Assembly: GCA_944391285.1 (NCBI GenBank)
Contig: CALXSY010000006.1
Coordinates: 1-64,000 of the forward strand
Direction: 5' to 3'
DNA from: an uncultured Clostridia bacterium
GTDB lineage: Bacteria > Bacillota > Peptococcia > Peptococcales > Peptococcaceae
Length of the DNA: 64,000 bases
This document shows, one piece after another, positions 8,762 through 16,663 of this stretch. The notes below the pieces were generated by a model. It was not told the DNA's origin and ran no database searches. It was given only the letters and a program-made list of their open reading frames with translations. Numbering within the stretch: the stretch's first letter is position 1; every line of letters starts with the position of its first letter. The translations under genes and the position numbers were made by a program.

Positions 8762-9334
8762 ATGGGAAAAAGTATTATGATTGTAGGTGTCGGCGGTCAA
8801 GGCACCCTTTTAGCCAGCCGTATTTTGGGCAATGCCATCATTTCTGCCGGCTATGACGTCAAAGTCTCCGAGGTCCACGGCATGAGCCAAAGGGGCGGCA
8901 GTGTTGTTACTTATGTAAAATATGCCGATAAGGTTTATTCGCCTATTATCGACCAGGGCGAAGCCGATGTTGTTTTAGCCTTTGAATTATTGGAAGCTTA
9001 CCGTGCTCTCCCCTACCTCAAAAAAGGCGGCAAGGTCATCGTCAATACTCAAGCCATGGATCCCATGCCCGTTATCATCGGGGCAATGAAATATCCGGAA
9101 AATATCGCAGAAAAAATGGGCAAAATGGTTGATTTAACCGCTGTCGATGCCCTCTCCTTAGCCAAGGAAGCCGGCAATATCAAAGCGGTCAATGTCGTTT
9201 TAATCGGCTTTATGGCCAAAGCCACCGATATTGCTTACGACACTTGGATTGAAACCATTAAAACCACTGTGCCTGCTAAATTTTTAGAGGTCAACTTAAA
9301 AGCCTTTGATCTTGGCTATAATTATACCGCCTGA
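8762..9334 (+). CDS. iorB: Indolepyruvate:ferredoxin oxidoreductase, beta subunit
   Basis: The 190-aa gamma-domain-type subunit of the IorAB complex. It starts with GVGGQGTLLASRILGNA, the glycine-rich motif of the catalytic domain of 2-oxoacid:ferredoxin oxidoreductases, followed by EVHGMSQRGGSV. Its start is 2 bp after the iorA stop, so translation is probably coupled. Last gene of the T-box operon, followed by a strong terminator. Confidence 0.95.
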   Translation: MGKSIMIVGVGGQGTLLASRILGNAIISAGYDVKVSEVHGMSQRGGSVVTYVKYADKVYSPIIDQGEADVVLAFELLEAYRALPYLKKGGKVIVNTQAMDPMPVIIGAMKYPENIAEKMGKMVDLTAVDALSLAKEAGNIKAVNVVLIGFMAKATDIAYDTWIETIKTTVPAKFLEVNLKAFDLGYNYTA

Positions 9335-9340
9335 ATATAA

Positions 9341-9370
9341 AAAAGCGCATGAATTAATTCATGCGCTTTT
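9341..9370. terminator. Bidirectional terminator between iorB and the EamA gene
   Basis: A perfect 30-bp palindrome centred at 9355/9356, with A4 and T4 at its edges (core AAAAGCGCATGAA and its complement). It overlaps the stop codon of the convergent EamA gene, so it should terminate both transcripts. Confidence 0.9.
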
Positions 9371-10289
9371 ATTTTTGCAAAGTTATTAAAATAACCATCA
9401 ATATTATACTGACTAACCCCAAATAATCCGCCGCCGCAAAGGACGTATTGAGCCATATCGCCGAAAATCCTACCGCCGCCAAAGGCTCAATGGTAGCAAA
9501 CAAGCTGGTTTTCAAAGGTCCGATAGCTACCAGTGCTTTCAAATAAAACAGATAAGCGATCATCGTCCCCGGCACTACCACTCCGCTCAATGCCAGCAGC
9601 ATTTGCCAATCCCAGACAATTTCCCATTGCCACAAACGCAAAACCAAGGCAAATAAGACGCCGCTTAAAAGCATAGCATAAGCGCTTACGGGGATGCTGC
9701 CGTATTTTTTAATCAATCCTCCCGGCATCAGGGTATAAAGCATTAATGTTACTGCGGCGATGAGCCCCCAAAACAGCGCTTTGGGTGCCAAAGCCAAGGT
9801 GCCGATTTTGCCGTGCGTAGCCAAAAGCAGGGTGCCCAGCAAAGCAAAGACTATCGCCACCACTTCCAGCCGTTTGGGCAGGCGTTTAGCCATCACGCAG
9901 CTCACCAAAAGGACAATCACCGGTCCCAGATACTGCAAAACCGTTGCTGTTCCGGCATTGGAATAGCTAATAGTTAAAAGATAGGTATACTGACAAAATG
10001 CCACTCCAAAAACGCTGAATAACGCCAGCGTCAGCAAATCATGCTTATTGTGCCAGATTTCCTTGGAGCTATTGCCTTTTAAAAAAGCCATGACTGCCAA
10101 AAAGCTTCCCGCCACCAAAAGCCTGACCGCAGTCAGCCACGAGGGATCAATATTTTTATAGGTGAACAAATACTGCCCGCAGTTGCCGCTCAATCCCCAA
10201 AAAATTGCCGCGCCCATTGCCAAGCTCATGCCTTTGACAAAATTCTTTTCTAAGATTATTTTGTTTTTCTTTCTGCTGATGCTTCCCAT
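9369..10289 (-). CDS. EamA/DMT-family transporter
   Basis: A 306-aa inner-membrane protein of the drug/metabolite transporter superfamily with about ten hydrophobic segments in two EamA repeats; the first begins GAAIFWGLSGNCGQYLF near residue 27. Homologues export amino acids or other metabolites, or drugs; the substrate is unknown. The ATG lies 1 nt after the smpB stop, so expression is likely coupled to the argH-tmk-smpB operon. Confidence 0.88.
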   Translation of the reverse strand: MGSISRKKNKIILEKNFVKGMSLAMGAAIFWGLSGNCGQYLFTYKNIDPSWLTAVRLLVAGSFLAVMAFLKGNSSKEIWHNKHDLLTLALFSVFGVAFCQYTYLLTISYSNAGTATVLQYLGPVIVLLVSCVMAKRLPKRLEVVAIVFALLGTLLLATHGKIGTLALAPKALFWGLIAAVTLMLYTLMPGGLIKKYGSIPVSAYAMLLSGVLFALVLRLWQWEIVWDWQMLLALSGVVVPGTMIAYLFYLKALVAIGPLKTSLFATIEPLAAVGFSAIWLNTSFAAADYLGLVSIILMVILITLQK

Positions 10290-10290
10290 T

Positions 10291-10743
10291 TTAACAACGT
10301 CCCTTTTCCTTTATTGCTCGGTCCATTTCCCTTTTGGCGCTTTTTTCGGCGGCTGCCTCCCTTTTATCATAAAGCTTTTTGCCTCTGACCAAAGCCAGCT
10401 CGATTTTAACCTTATCCCGGTCGAAATAAGCCTTTAAAGGCACCAATGTAAGTCCGTCGGTTTTAACCTTGCCCAAAAGGCGCATGATTTCTTTTTTATG
10501 CATCAAAAGCTTGCGCACCCTTAAGGGATCGACATTAAAAATATTGCCCTGCTCATAGGGGCTGATGTGCATGCCGTGCAAAAAAAGCTCGCCGTTTTCG
10601 ATTTGCGCATAGCTGTCCTTTAAATTTATCCGTCCGCCGCGCATGGATTTGACCTCGGTGCCGGTTAAAACGATGCCCGCTTCAAAGGACTCCTCGATGA
10701 TATAATCATGGCGGGCTTTTCTGTTTTCCGCAATTACCTTCAT
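10291..10743 (-). CDS. smpB: SsrA-binding protein SmpB
   Basis: SmpB binds tmRNA and delivers it to stalled ribosomes for trans-translation. The 150-aa product starts [14 protein letters not shown] and contains [18 protein letters not shown], the SmpB core, with the usual basic C-terminal tail ([11 protein letters not shown]). The start at 10743 is preferred over the ORF maximum because GAGGAG lies 7 nt upstream and the homologous N-terminus begins there; that SD is formed by the last codons of tmk. The tmRNA gene itself is not in this window. Confidence 0.96.
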   Translation of the reverse strand: MKVIAENRKARHDYIIEESFEAGIVLTGTEVKSMRGGRINLKDSYAQIENGELFLHGMHISPYEQGNIFNVDPLRVRKLLMHKKEIMRLLGKVKTDGLTLVPLKAYFDRDKVKIELALVRGKKLYDKREAAAEKSAKREMDRAIKEKGRC

Positions 10744-10747
10744 TTTC

Positions 10748-11377
10748 TCACTCCTCAAAAAGCCCCAGTTTCTCTAAGCTTTGCCGGATATTTTGGGCAA
10801 CCTCCTCTAAAGATTGCTCCCCTTGAATGATGATGATCTTTTCCTCTGCCTTTAGTTTTGCGATAACCTTTTCATAGCTTTTTTTCGTCTGGCTGAGGCG
10901 TTCCTTGCTTTCGTAAATATCTATTTGACTGCGGTTTTGGCTAATGCGCTCCAATGCCTTATCTACCGAAATATCCAGATAAATATTGACCGTCGGGCGG
11001 GCAATTTGAGCCGCCTGACTGTTTAAAGCCATCGCCCACTCAAGATCAACCTCCACGCTTTGGTAAGCGTAGGTCGAAAGATAATAACGGTCGCAGATAA
11101 CAATCTTGCCCTCGGAGAGCGCTTTTAAAACGCCGTTTTCCTGATTGGTCAAATGATCCAAGCGGTCAGCGGCAAACAATGCCGCCATCGTCTGCTCGCA
11201 AAATTTAACCTCCCCCCGCAAAGCCTGGCGCAATAATTGCCCTACCTTGCCGTCGCTGGGTTCTCTGGTCAAAGTGCATTCTTTGCCCATTTGGCTGAAA
11301 TACTCCGCCAACATTTCCGCCTGTGTGCTTTTGCCGCAGCCGTCAATGCCTTCAAAGACGATAAACGCACTTTTCAT
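10748..11377 (-). CDS. tmk: Thymidylate kinase
   Basis: Phosphorylates dTMP to dTDP in dTTP synthesis. The 209-aa protein has the P-loop GIDGCGKST near residue 10, the DR(Y/H) motif [13 protein letters not shown] near residue 96 and the LID arginines ([13 protein letters not shown]). Its ATG overlaps the argH stop by one base (TAATG), and its stop is 4 nt before smpB. Normal length. Confidence 0.95.
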   Translation of the reverse strand: MKSAFIVFEGIDGCGKSTQAEMLAEYFSQMGKECTLTREPSDGKVGQLLRQALRGEVKFCEQTMAALFAADRLDHLTNQENGVLKALSEGKIVICDRYYLSTYAYQSVEVDLEWAMALNSQAAQIARPTVNIYLDISVDKALERISQNRSQIDIYESKERLSQTKKSYEKVIAKLKAEEKIIIIQGEQSLEEVAQNIRQSLEKLGLFEE

Positions 11378-12768
11378 TAATGCTCACCTCGATGAATTTT
11401 GAGAAAATCCAATCCCTCTTGGATAGTGCGGTTTAACTGCTCCACGCTGGGTCCGCCGATAGTGTTGCGCTTTGCCACACAGGTATAAACGGAGATGGCT
11501 TCGTAAATATTCTCCTTAATCAGCGGTGAAAAACCTTTGAATTCCTCTAAGCTCAAATCATCTAATGCGCAGCCCTTATCTAAGCAATAAGCCACTGCCT
11601 GCCCGACGATAGCATGAGCATCCCGGAAAGGCACACCTTCCCGCACCAGATAATCCGCAAAATCCGTCGCATTGGTAAAGCCGCCTTTGCTGGCTTTAAG
11701 CATATCCTCTCGGCGCACAGTCATAGTTTTTAGCATGGGAGTTAAAACCAGCAGGCATTTTTCCCAGGTTTCCACTGTGTCAAAAAGTCCCTCTTTATCC
11801 TCCTGCATGTCTTTGTTATATGCCAAAGGCAAGCCCTTCATCACCGTTAAAATGCCCATCAGATTGCCGTAAACCCTGCCGGTTTTGCCGCGCATAAGCT
11901 CGGCAACGTCGGGATTTTTCTTCTGCGGCATAATGCTGCTGCCGGTAGAATAAGCATCGTCCAAATCAATAAAATGAAATTCCTGCGACGACCAGAGAAT
12001 TATCTCCTCGCACAGTCTGCTCAAATGCATCAGGCAAATAGCCGCATCCGCCATAAATTCAACGATAAAATCCCGATCGCTGACCCCATCCAAAGAATTT
12101 AAGCAAACATGGCTGAAGCCTAGTTCTTCTGCAACCATTTCTCTGTCTAAGGGGAATGTTGTGCCTGCCAAGGCACCGCTGCCCAAAGGAAGCACATCGC
12201 ATCTTTGTAAATTGTCCTCTAAGCGGGTAATATCTCGTTTGATCATTTCCCCGTAAGCCAATAAATGATGCCCGAAAGTAATCGGCTGAGCCCTCTGCAA
12301 ATGAGTATATCCCGGCATAATCGTTTCTTTATGCTTCATAGCAATATTTAACAATGCCTCCAAAAGCTCCAATAACTGCCCGTGGATATGCTCCATTTCG
12401 TGGCGCAGATACATTCTGACATCTACCGCTACCTGATCATTGCGGGAACGTCCGGTATGCAGTTTTTTGCCCACTGCGCCGATTTTTTCCGTCAAAAGGA
12501 TTTCCACATTCATGTGAATATCCTCTGCCGCCGGATCAAAGGTTACCTGCTTATTTTCAATTTCTGCCAATATTTCTTCCAAGCCTTTAATAATTTGCTC
12601 GCTTTCTTCGGCGGTTAAAACGCCGATTTTCCCCAACATTCTGGCATGGGCGATACTGCCGGTGATATCCCAGAAATACAATTTTTGGTCAAAGGAAATT
12701 GAAGAATGAAAATCCTCGACTAATTTATCGGTGTCCTTGCTGAAGCGTCCACCCCATAACTTTTTCAT
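11377..12768 (-). CDS. argH: Argininosuccinate lyase
   Basis: Cleaves argininosuccinate to arginine and fumarate, the last step of arginine biosynthesis. The 463-aa protein starts KLWGGRFSKDTD and carries the fumarase/aspartase signature GSSIMPQKKNPD near residue 280, including the catalytic serine. No argG is adjacent; instead argH heads a run with tmk, smpB and an exporter, with overlapping or closely spaced ends. A promoter and a weak ArgR-like dyad precede it. Confidence 0.96.
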   Translation of the reverse strand: MKKLWGGRFSKDTDKLVEDFHSSISFDQKLYFWDITGSIAHARMLGKIGVLTAEESEQIIKGLEEILAEIENKQVTFDPAAEDIHMNVEILLTEKIGAVGKKLHTGRSRNDQVAVDVRMYLRHEMEHIHGQLLELLEALLNIAMKHKETIMPGYTHLQRAQPITFGHHLLAYGEMIKRDITRLEDNLQRCDVLPLGSGALAGTTFPLDREMVAEELGFSHVCLNSLDGVSDRDFIVEFMADAAICLMHLSRLCEEIILWSSQEFHFIDLDDAYSTGSSIMPQKKNPDVAELMRGKTGRVYGNLMGILTVMKGLPLAYNKDMQEDKEGLFDTVETWEKCLLVLTPMLKTMTVRREDMLKASKGGFTNATDFADYLVREGVPFRDAHAIVGQAVAYCLDKGCALDDLSLEEFKGFSPLIKENIYEAISVYTCVAKRNTIGGPSVEQLNRTIQEGLDFLKIHRGEH

Positions 12769-12783
12769 ACTCTTGCCTCCATC

Positions 12784-12837
12784 ATGCGTAAAATATTCGT
12801 ATCTTTTATTGTATCACAGAGGATACCATTTCGCCAA
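12784..12837 (-). promoter_or_regulatory. argH: argH promoter with possible ArgR-type dyad
   Basis: On the minus strand, TTGGCG (12837-12832) and TACAAT (12813-12808) lie 18 bp apart. Just downstream, 12784-12802 is an imperfect AT-rich dyad (ATACGAAT...ACGCAT), where an ArgR operator would be expected. The dyad match to ARG-box consensus is weak. Confidence 0.45.
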
Positions 12838-12921
12838 GTAGTTTTCCCCATAATTTTTAGCTGATAAAAATTTTTATCCTTTTCACCTTAATTTTATTCA
12901 GAGCTAAGTGAAAATTTTTCC

Positions 12922-12950
12922 TTGACATCATTTCTGATTAGTGCTATAAT
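12922..12950 (+). promoter_or_regulatory. sigma-A promoter for tRNA-Leu
   Basis: TTGACA (12922-12927), 17 bp, TATAAT (12945-12950): perfect consensus, ending 15 bp before the mature tRNA 5' end. Confidence 0.9.
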
Positions 12951-12965
12951 AATCTTTGCATTTGA

Positions 12966-13047
12966 GCGGATGTGGCGGAATAGGCAGACGCGTGCGTTTC
13001 AGGGGCGTATACCGCAAGGTGTGAGGGTTCGACTCCCTCTATCCGCA
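12966..13047 (+). tRNA. tRNA-Leu (anticodon CAG)
   Basis: Acceptor stem GCGGATG pairs with TATCCGC (one G-U) and discriminator A at 13047; D-loop region, anticodon loop TTCAGGG with CAG, long type II variable arm (ACCGCAAGGT) and T arm GAGGG-TTCGACT-CCCTC are all present. CCA is not encoded. The long variable arm and anticodon fix the identity as leucine. Confidence 0.95.
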
Positions 13048-13073
13048 TTTAAGGCGTATTTATCGAGATCTAT

Positions 13074-13094
13074 AAGCGATAGATGCGCTTTTTT
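13074..13094 (+). terminator. Probable terminator of tRNA-Leu
   Basis: AAGCG (13074-13078) and CGCTT (13086-13090) can pair around a 7-nt loop and are followed by a T-run. A competing hairpin ATCTAT/ATAGAT overlaps it. Short stem, so moderate confidence. Confidence 0.45.
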
Positions 13095-13172
13095 CTTTGC
13101 CTTAAGCTTGGACAAAAAGCTTATTTTTATCCCTTTTATTCGACTTTTTTCTCCGGCAAAAGCCTTTTTTTA

Positions 13173-13201
13173 TTGACAGATCTTTTAAAGTCTGTTATAC
13201 T
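13173..13201 (+). promoter_or_regulatory. Consensus promoter with no downstream gene on its strand
   Basis: TTGACA (13173-13178), 17 bp, TATACT (13196-13201). Downstream there is only about 110 bp and a strong terminator before the convergent yraN gene. Confidence 0.75.
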
Positions 13202-13207
13202 ATCAAA

Positions 13208-13316
13208 TGATCGCTATTTTTGAGCATTTTCTTAAATTTTCCAAACGGTATCATTTCATCATAAACATACGCTGAGGGGCAGGATTTATTTTAAATCCTG
13301 CCTTTCGGCGTTTTTT
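13208..13316 (+). ncRNA. Candidate small RNA, promoter-to-terminator unit
   Basis: From the predicted start near 13208, a transcript of about 109 nt would end in a 19-bp hairpin (13270-13288 with 13292-13310, three G-T pairs more or less, loop TTT) followed by six Ts. There is no ribosome binding site; the only ATG (13207) would give a leaderless 22-aa peptide ending inside the terminator. I do not recognise the RNA family. The T-run overlaps the yraN stop codon. Confidence 0.55.
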
Positions 13317-13671
13317 ACTGTGCAAAAGCATCTTGATACCATTTTATCTCTGCTTTGCCGTCTTTAAAAAGCACGCTCACTACATCAAAACGGCAATTTT
13401 TCTCCAGCCACTCATTTTTAATTAAATACTGCTCCGCCGCCCGGTAAAGAAAGCCTTGCTTTTTTTCTGAAACAGTCTCCTCCGGCAAGCCGTAGCAATC
13501 ACTGCTCTTGCTGCGCACCTCGACAAAAACTACCGTTTCGCCTTCCAGCGCTATGATGTCCAATTCGCCGCCGCGGATATAGTAATTGCGCTCCACAATC
13601 TCCAAACCCGCTTTCTTAAGATACTCGCCCGCCAAATCCTCTGCCCTTTGCCCTAATTCTTTTCTATTCAT
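13315..13671 (-). CDS. yraN: UPF0102 endonuclease-fold protein YraN
   Basis: A 118-aa protein of the YraN/UPF0102 family with a restriction-endonuclease-like fold. The motif GGELDIIALEGETVVFVEVRSK (residues about 34-55) contains the E/D-(D/E)xK-like catalytic pattern. The role is unclear; it has been linked to DNA repair or uptake by context. Its start overlaps the upstream FAD-oxidoreductase gene by 8 nt, so the two are co-expressed. Confidence 0.9.
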   Translation of the reverse strand: MNRKELGQRAEDLAGEYLKKAGLEIVERNYYIRGGELDIIALEGETVVFVEVRSKSSDCYGLPEETVSEKKQGFLYRAAEQYLIKNEWLEKNCRFDVVSVLFKDGKAEIKWYQDAFAQ

Positions 13672-15280
13672 CGTCTTTCACCAAGGGCTGATAGAGTTTA
13701 ATAATTTCCTCTGCCGCTTTCATGCCATCTACCGCCGCTGAAACAATCCCTCCGGCGTAGCCTGCACCCTCACCGCAGGGATAAAGCCCGCCAATATTGA
13801 TCGCCTGCCCCAAGCTGTTGCGCAATATCCTTACCGGCGAGGAACTGCGGCTTTCGATAGCCGTTAAAACCGCCTGCGGATGAGCAAAGCCTTTGATTTT
13901 GCCGGCAAACTGCGGAATAGCCTCTCTAAGCGCCTCTGTCACGCCTGCCGGCAGGCATTCCTTAATCTCCCGCAGCACCACTCCCGGGCGATAAGTGGGC
14001 TCAATCTCGCCAAACCCCTTGCTGGGTCGGTCTTTCAAAAAATCCCGTACCAGCTGGCAAGGGGCTTTGTAGCCGTCATGGGCTAACTCAAAAGCCTTGC
14101 GCTCCCAATAGTGCTGGAACTCTACTCCTGCCAAAACCCCTTCGCCGAAATCCCGTTCATCAACGCTGACGATTAAAGCGCTGTTGGCGTTTTTGCCGTC
14201 CCGAGCGTGCAGGCTCATACCGTTGGTCACAATTCTGCCTTCCTCTGAAGTCGCTGCCACTACTTCACCGCCGGGACACATGCAAAAGCTATACACCGCC
14301 CGTCCGTTGGAAGCATGATAGGTCAGCTTATAATCCGCCGCGCCTAAAATAGGCAAATCAGCGTATCTCTCACCATACTGTGCCAGATTAATCAAACTTT
14401 GCGGATGCTCAATCCTCACCCCTATAGCAAAGGCTTTCGGCACCATCTCCACCTTTTGCTCCGCCAACTGATAAAATGTATCGCGGGCGCTGTGCCCGAT
14501 AGCCAATATAACTGCCTGCGCCGAAATTTTTTCCTCGCCGTTTACCACTACCCCTTTGATAGCTCCGTCTTCGATGATAAATTCCGTCACCTTAGCCTTA
14601 AAACGCACCTCCGCACCTAAATTAAGCAAATGATAGCGAATATTGCGCACTACCTTGCGCAAGATATCCGTGCCGATGTGGGGACGATAACTGTAAGTAA
14701 TATCTTTCGGTCCGCCGTGCGCCACCAACTGCTCCAAAACATATTTAAGGCGGATATCCTTAATGCCGGTAGAAAGCTTGCCGTCAGAAAAAGCCCCTGC
14801 TCCGCCCTCGCCAAACTGCACATTGCTTTCAATATCCAGCTTGCCGCCCTGCCAAAATTCCTCAACCTTTTGAGCCCGGCTGTCCACATCCTCGCCCCGC
14901 TCTAACAATAGCGGTTTATAGCCCTTTTGCGCCAGCATAAGAGCGGCAAATAAGCCGGCAGGTCCGGCTCCGATTACAATCGGGCGGTCACTAAGCGGAA
15001 TTTCTCCGCACTTAGGCAGACTGTATTGCTCGTCCTTAGCAATAGTGACCTGCTTAGGGTCGCATTTCTTCAAAATCTTTTTTTCGTCGCCTTTCACCTC
15101 GGCATCAACAGTATAAACCAAGGCTATCCGCTCCTTTTTGCGGGCATCAATGGACTGACGGTGAATTTTATAGCTCAGCAGCTCGCCTTCTTCAATATGC
15201 AAAAGTTTGCAGATTTCCTTTTTTAATATGGGCTCCTGTTTTTTATAGGCATCTATTTTAATCGCATTAATTCGTAACAT
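13664..15280 (-). CDS. NAD(P)/FAD-dependent oxidoreductase (COG2509-like)
   Basis: A 538-aa flavoprotein of the type annotated as uncharacterised FAD-dependent dehydrogenase. Residues 1-90 form a charged N-terminal domain; the FAD-binding dinucleotide fold begins PIVIGAGPAGLFAALMLAQ near residue 100, and the C-terminal FAD motif GGLYPCGEGAGYAGGI lies near 500. A GEGGAGAFSDGKL stretch is typical of this family. Substrate unknown. It is followed with overlap by yraN and is preceded by a terminator closing the next operon. Confidence 0.85.
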   Translation of the reverse strand: MLRINAIKIDAYKKQEPILKKEICKLLHIEEGELLSYKIHRQSIDARKKERIALVYTVDAEVKGDEKKILKKCDPKQVTIAKDEQYSLPKCGEIPLSDRPIVIGAGPAGLFAALMLAQKGYKPLLLERGEDVDSRAQKVEEFWQGGKLDIESNVQFGEGGAGAFSDGKLSTGIKDIRLKYVLEQLVAHGGPKDITYSYRPHIGTDILRKVVRNIRYHLLNLGAEVRFKAKVTEFIIEDGAIKGVVVNGEEKISAQAVILAIGHSARDTFYQLAEQKVEMVPKAFAIGVRIEHPQSLINLAQYGERYADLPILGAADYKLTYHASNGRAVYSFCMCPGGEVVAATSEEGRIVTNGMSLHARDGKNANSALIVSVDERDFGEGVLAGVEFQHYWERKAFELAHDGYKAPCQLVRDFLKDRPSKGFGEIEPTYRPGVVLREIKECLPAGVTEALREAIPQFAGKIKGFAHPQAVLTAIESRSSSPVRILRNSLGQAINIGGLYPCGEGAGYAGGIVSAAVDGMKAAEEIIKLYQPLVKDDE

Positions 15281-15318
15281 CTTTCCCCCACCTTTTTTCT
15301 TCTTTCTCTAATCATAAT

Positions 15319-15351
15319 AAAAAAAAGACCGATGGTCAAGCCCTATCGGTC
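15319..15351 (-). terminator. Terminator of the tepA-ylzJ operon
   Basis: On the minus strand GACCGAT (15351-15345) pairs with ATCGGTC (15333-15327) and is followed by an eight-T run (15326-15319). Confidence 0.85.
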
Positions 15352-15366
15352 AATCTTTCAGCAATT

Positions 15367-15576
15367 TTACATTTTTATGACTGCTCCCGGAGCTATGCTC
15401 TTTTTAAGAAAATCCTGCGGCTCGGTGGATAATATTTGCTCCACCTGATACTCCCTGCCTTTTAAATGTCTGGCATAGAGCTTCACCCCTTGATAATCCA
15501 TCAAAAGCAGTTCCCCTTGCTCCGAATTTTCTTGAGCAAAATCCACCGGATAAAGGCTGTAAATGACGTCCATCAC
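15367..15576 (-). CDS. ylzJ: YlzJ-like protein
   Basis: A 69-aa protein resembling the YlzJ family ([14 protein letters not shown] start; a central [28 protein letters not shown]). YlzJ is conserved downstream of tepA in spore formers; its function is unknown. The start is GTG (15576) or the ATG 3 nt later: both overlap the tepA stop and share GGGGAGGA upstream, so translation is coupled. Confidence 0.8.
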   Translation of the reverse strand: MMDVIYSLYPVDFAQENSEQGELLLMDYQGVKLYARHLKGREYQVEQILSTEPQDFLKKSIAPGAVIKM

Positions 15577-16244
15577 TTTTTATCCTCCCCGATCAGCTCA
15601 TCAACCTTTTTCATCGCCGCGCCGACACCGCCTACCTCGTCAATCAGCCCGTATTCCACTGCTTTAGGTCCGACAACTACCGAGCCGATATCCTGAGATA
15701 ATTCGCCTACGGTCATCATCAGCTCCCGAAACTGCTTCTCTTTAATCTTAGAATGGCGCACCACAAAATCCACCACCCGATCCTGCATACGTTCGATATA
15801 TTCCATGGTAGCCGGCACGCCGATAACCATGCCGGTTAATCTAACCGGATGGATAGTCATCGTCGCCGTATTGGCGATAAAAGTATAATCGCCGGAAACG
15901 GCAATAGGCACGCCGATGCTGTGTCCGCCGCCCAAAACTACTGTTACTACCGGCTTGGAAAGGCTTGCTAAACCTTCGGCTATTGCCAAGCCCGATTCCA
16001 CATCGCCGCCGACAGTGTTTAAAAGAACAATGACGCCTTCAATCCTTTCGTCCTGCTCGATAGCGGCTAACTGAGGCAAAATGTGCTCATATTTGGTGGT
16101 TTTATTTTGATTTCCCATCAGCATATGTCCTTCTATTTGTCCGATAATGCTGATCAGCTGAATTCGGCTGGTCTCCTGCGGCAGTTTATTTTCGCCGAAT
16201 TCGGTTAAATTTTTGCTTAAATCCTCTTGATTGGTTGTGCTCAT
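15573..16244 (-). CDS. tepA: ClpP-class serine protease TepA (YmfB)
   Basis: A 223-aa ClpP/crotonase-fold protein. [13 protein letters not shown] near residue 105 carries the nucleophilic serine; TMTIHPV near 130 carries the histidine. Family members (TepA, translocation-enhancing protein, YmfB) act in spore development in Bacillus, where a role in degrading small acid-soluble spore proteins or aiding protein export has been proposed. No signal peptide, so cytoplasmic. AAAGGAG lies 7 nt before the ATG. Confidence 0.9.
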   Translation of the reverse strand: MSTTNQEDLSKNLTEFGENKLPQETSRIQLISIIGQIEGHMLMGNQNKTTKYEHILPQLAAIEQDERIEGVIVLLNTVGGDVESGLAIAEGLASLSKPVVTVVLGGGHSIGVPIAVSGDYTFIANTATMTIHPVRLTGMVIGVPATMEYIERMQDRVVDFVVRHSKIKEKQFRELMMTVGELSQDIGSVVVGPKAVEYGLIDEVGGVGAAMKKVDELIGEDKK

Positions 16245-16295
16245 ACTTTCACTCCTTTGGTAATGGTGCTATTAGTATGAGCATTTTTTGAAAAA

Positions 16296-16433
16296 TTACT
16301 CTCTATATCCTGCTATGGTAAAACCTAAACCAACTACGGCGACAAATAAAGCTATATTCTCTATCCTATGAGAACAGAGCACCAAGGCAATGGCAAACAA
16401 AATAAAGGCGATACCTAAAAACATTTTTTTCAT
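16296..16433 (-). CDS. Small membrane protein (45 aa)
   Basis: A 45-aa ORF, MKKMFLGIAFILFAIALVLC then about 25 more residues, with two hydrophobic segments (residues 4-20 and 27-42) around a short polar turn (SHRIEN). A very good AAAGGAG lies 7 nt before the ATG, and the gene begins 2 bp after the DUF1653 stop. Function unknown; possibly a small subunit or regulator of a membrane complex. Confidence 0.75.
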   Translation of the reverse strand: MKKMFLGIAFILFAIALVLCSHRIENIALFVAVVGLGFTIAGYRE

Positions 16434-16435
16434 AA

Positions 16436-16654
16436 TTATTCTCCTTTTAAGGCAAAGCGGGGAATTTTTTTACCGTCTATTTCTACCATTTCCATAAACA
16501 TCGCAAGCGGTCTGACCCAAACAGCTTCTTCACCGTATAATGCCTGGTAAACCACCATTTTTTCCAAAGTTTCAGTGTGGGTAGCTAAGGCTAACACCTT
16601 ATACTCTTTATTTTTGTAATGGCGGTAAATGCCGCCGATTTTTATCTCTGCCAT
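16436..16654 (-). CDS. DUF1653 domain protein
   Basis: A 72-aa protein that matches the DUF1653 pattern along its length (GGIYRHYKNKEYKVLALATH, VVYQALYG, WVRPLAMF). Such proteins are small beta-rich folds of unknown function. It lies 9 bp after the activase-module gene and directly before a 45-aa membrane protein on the same strand. Confidence 0.88.
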   Translation of the reverse strand: MAEIKIGGIYRHYKNKEYKVLALATHTETLEKMVVYQALYGEEAVWVRPLAMFMEMVEIDGKKIPRFALKGE

Positions 16655-16663
16655 CTCATTCTC

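Noticed and set aside
12922-13176. 84-aa ORF over tRNA-Leu
   Set aside because: It runs through the tRNA gene and its promoter; no coding features.
13207-13275. 22-aa peptide ORF in the candidate small RNA
   Set aside because: No Shine-Dalgarno, would be leaderless, and its stop lies in the terminator stem; more likely chance.
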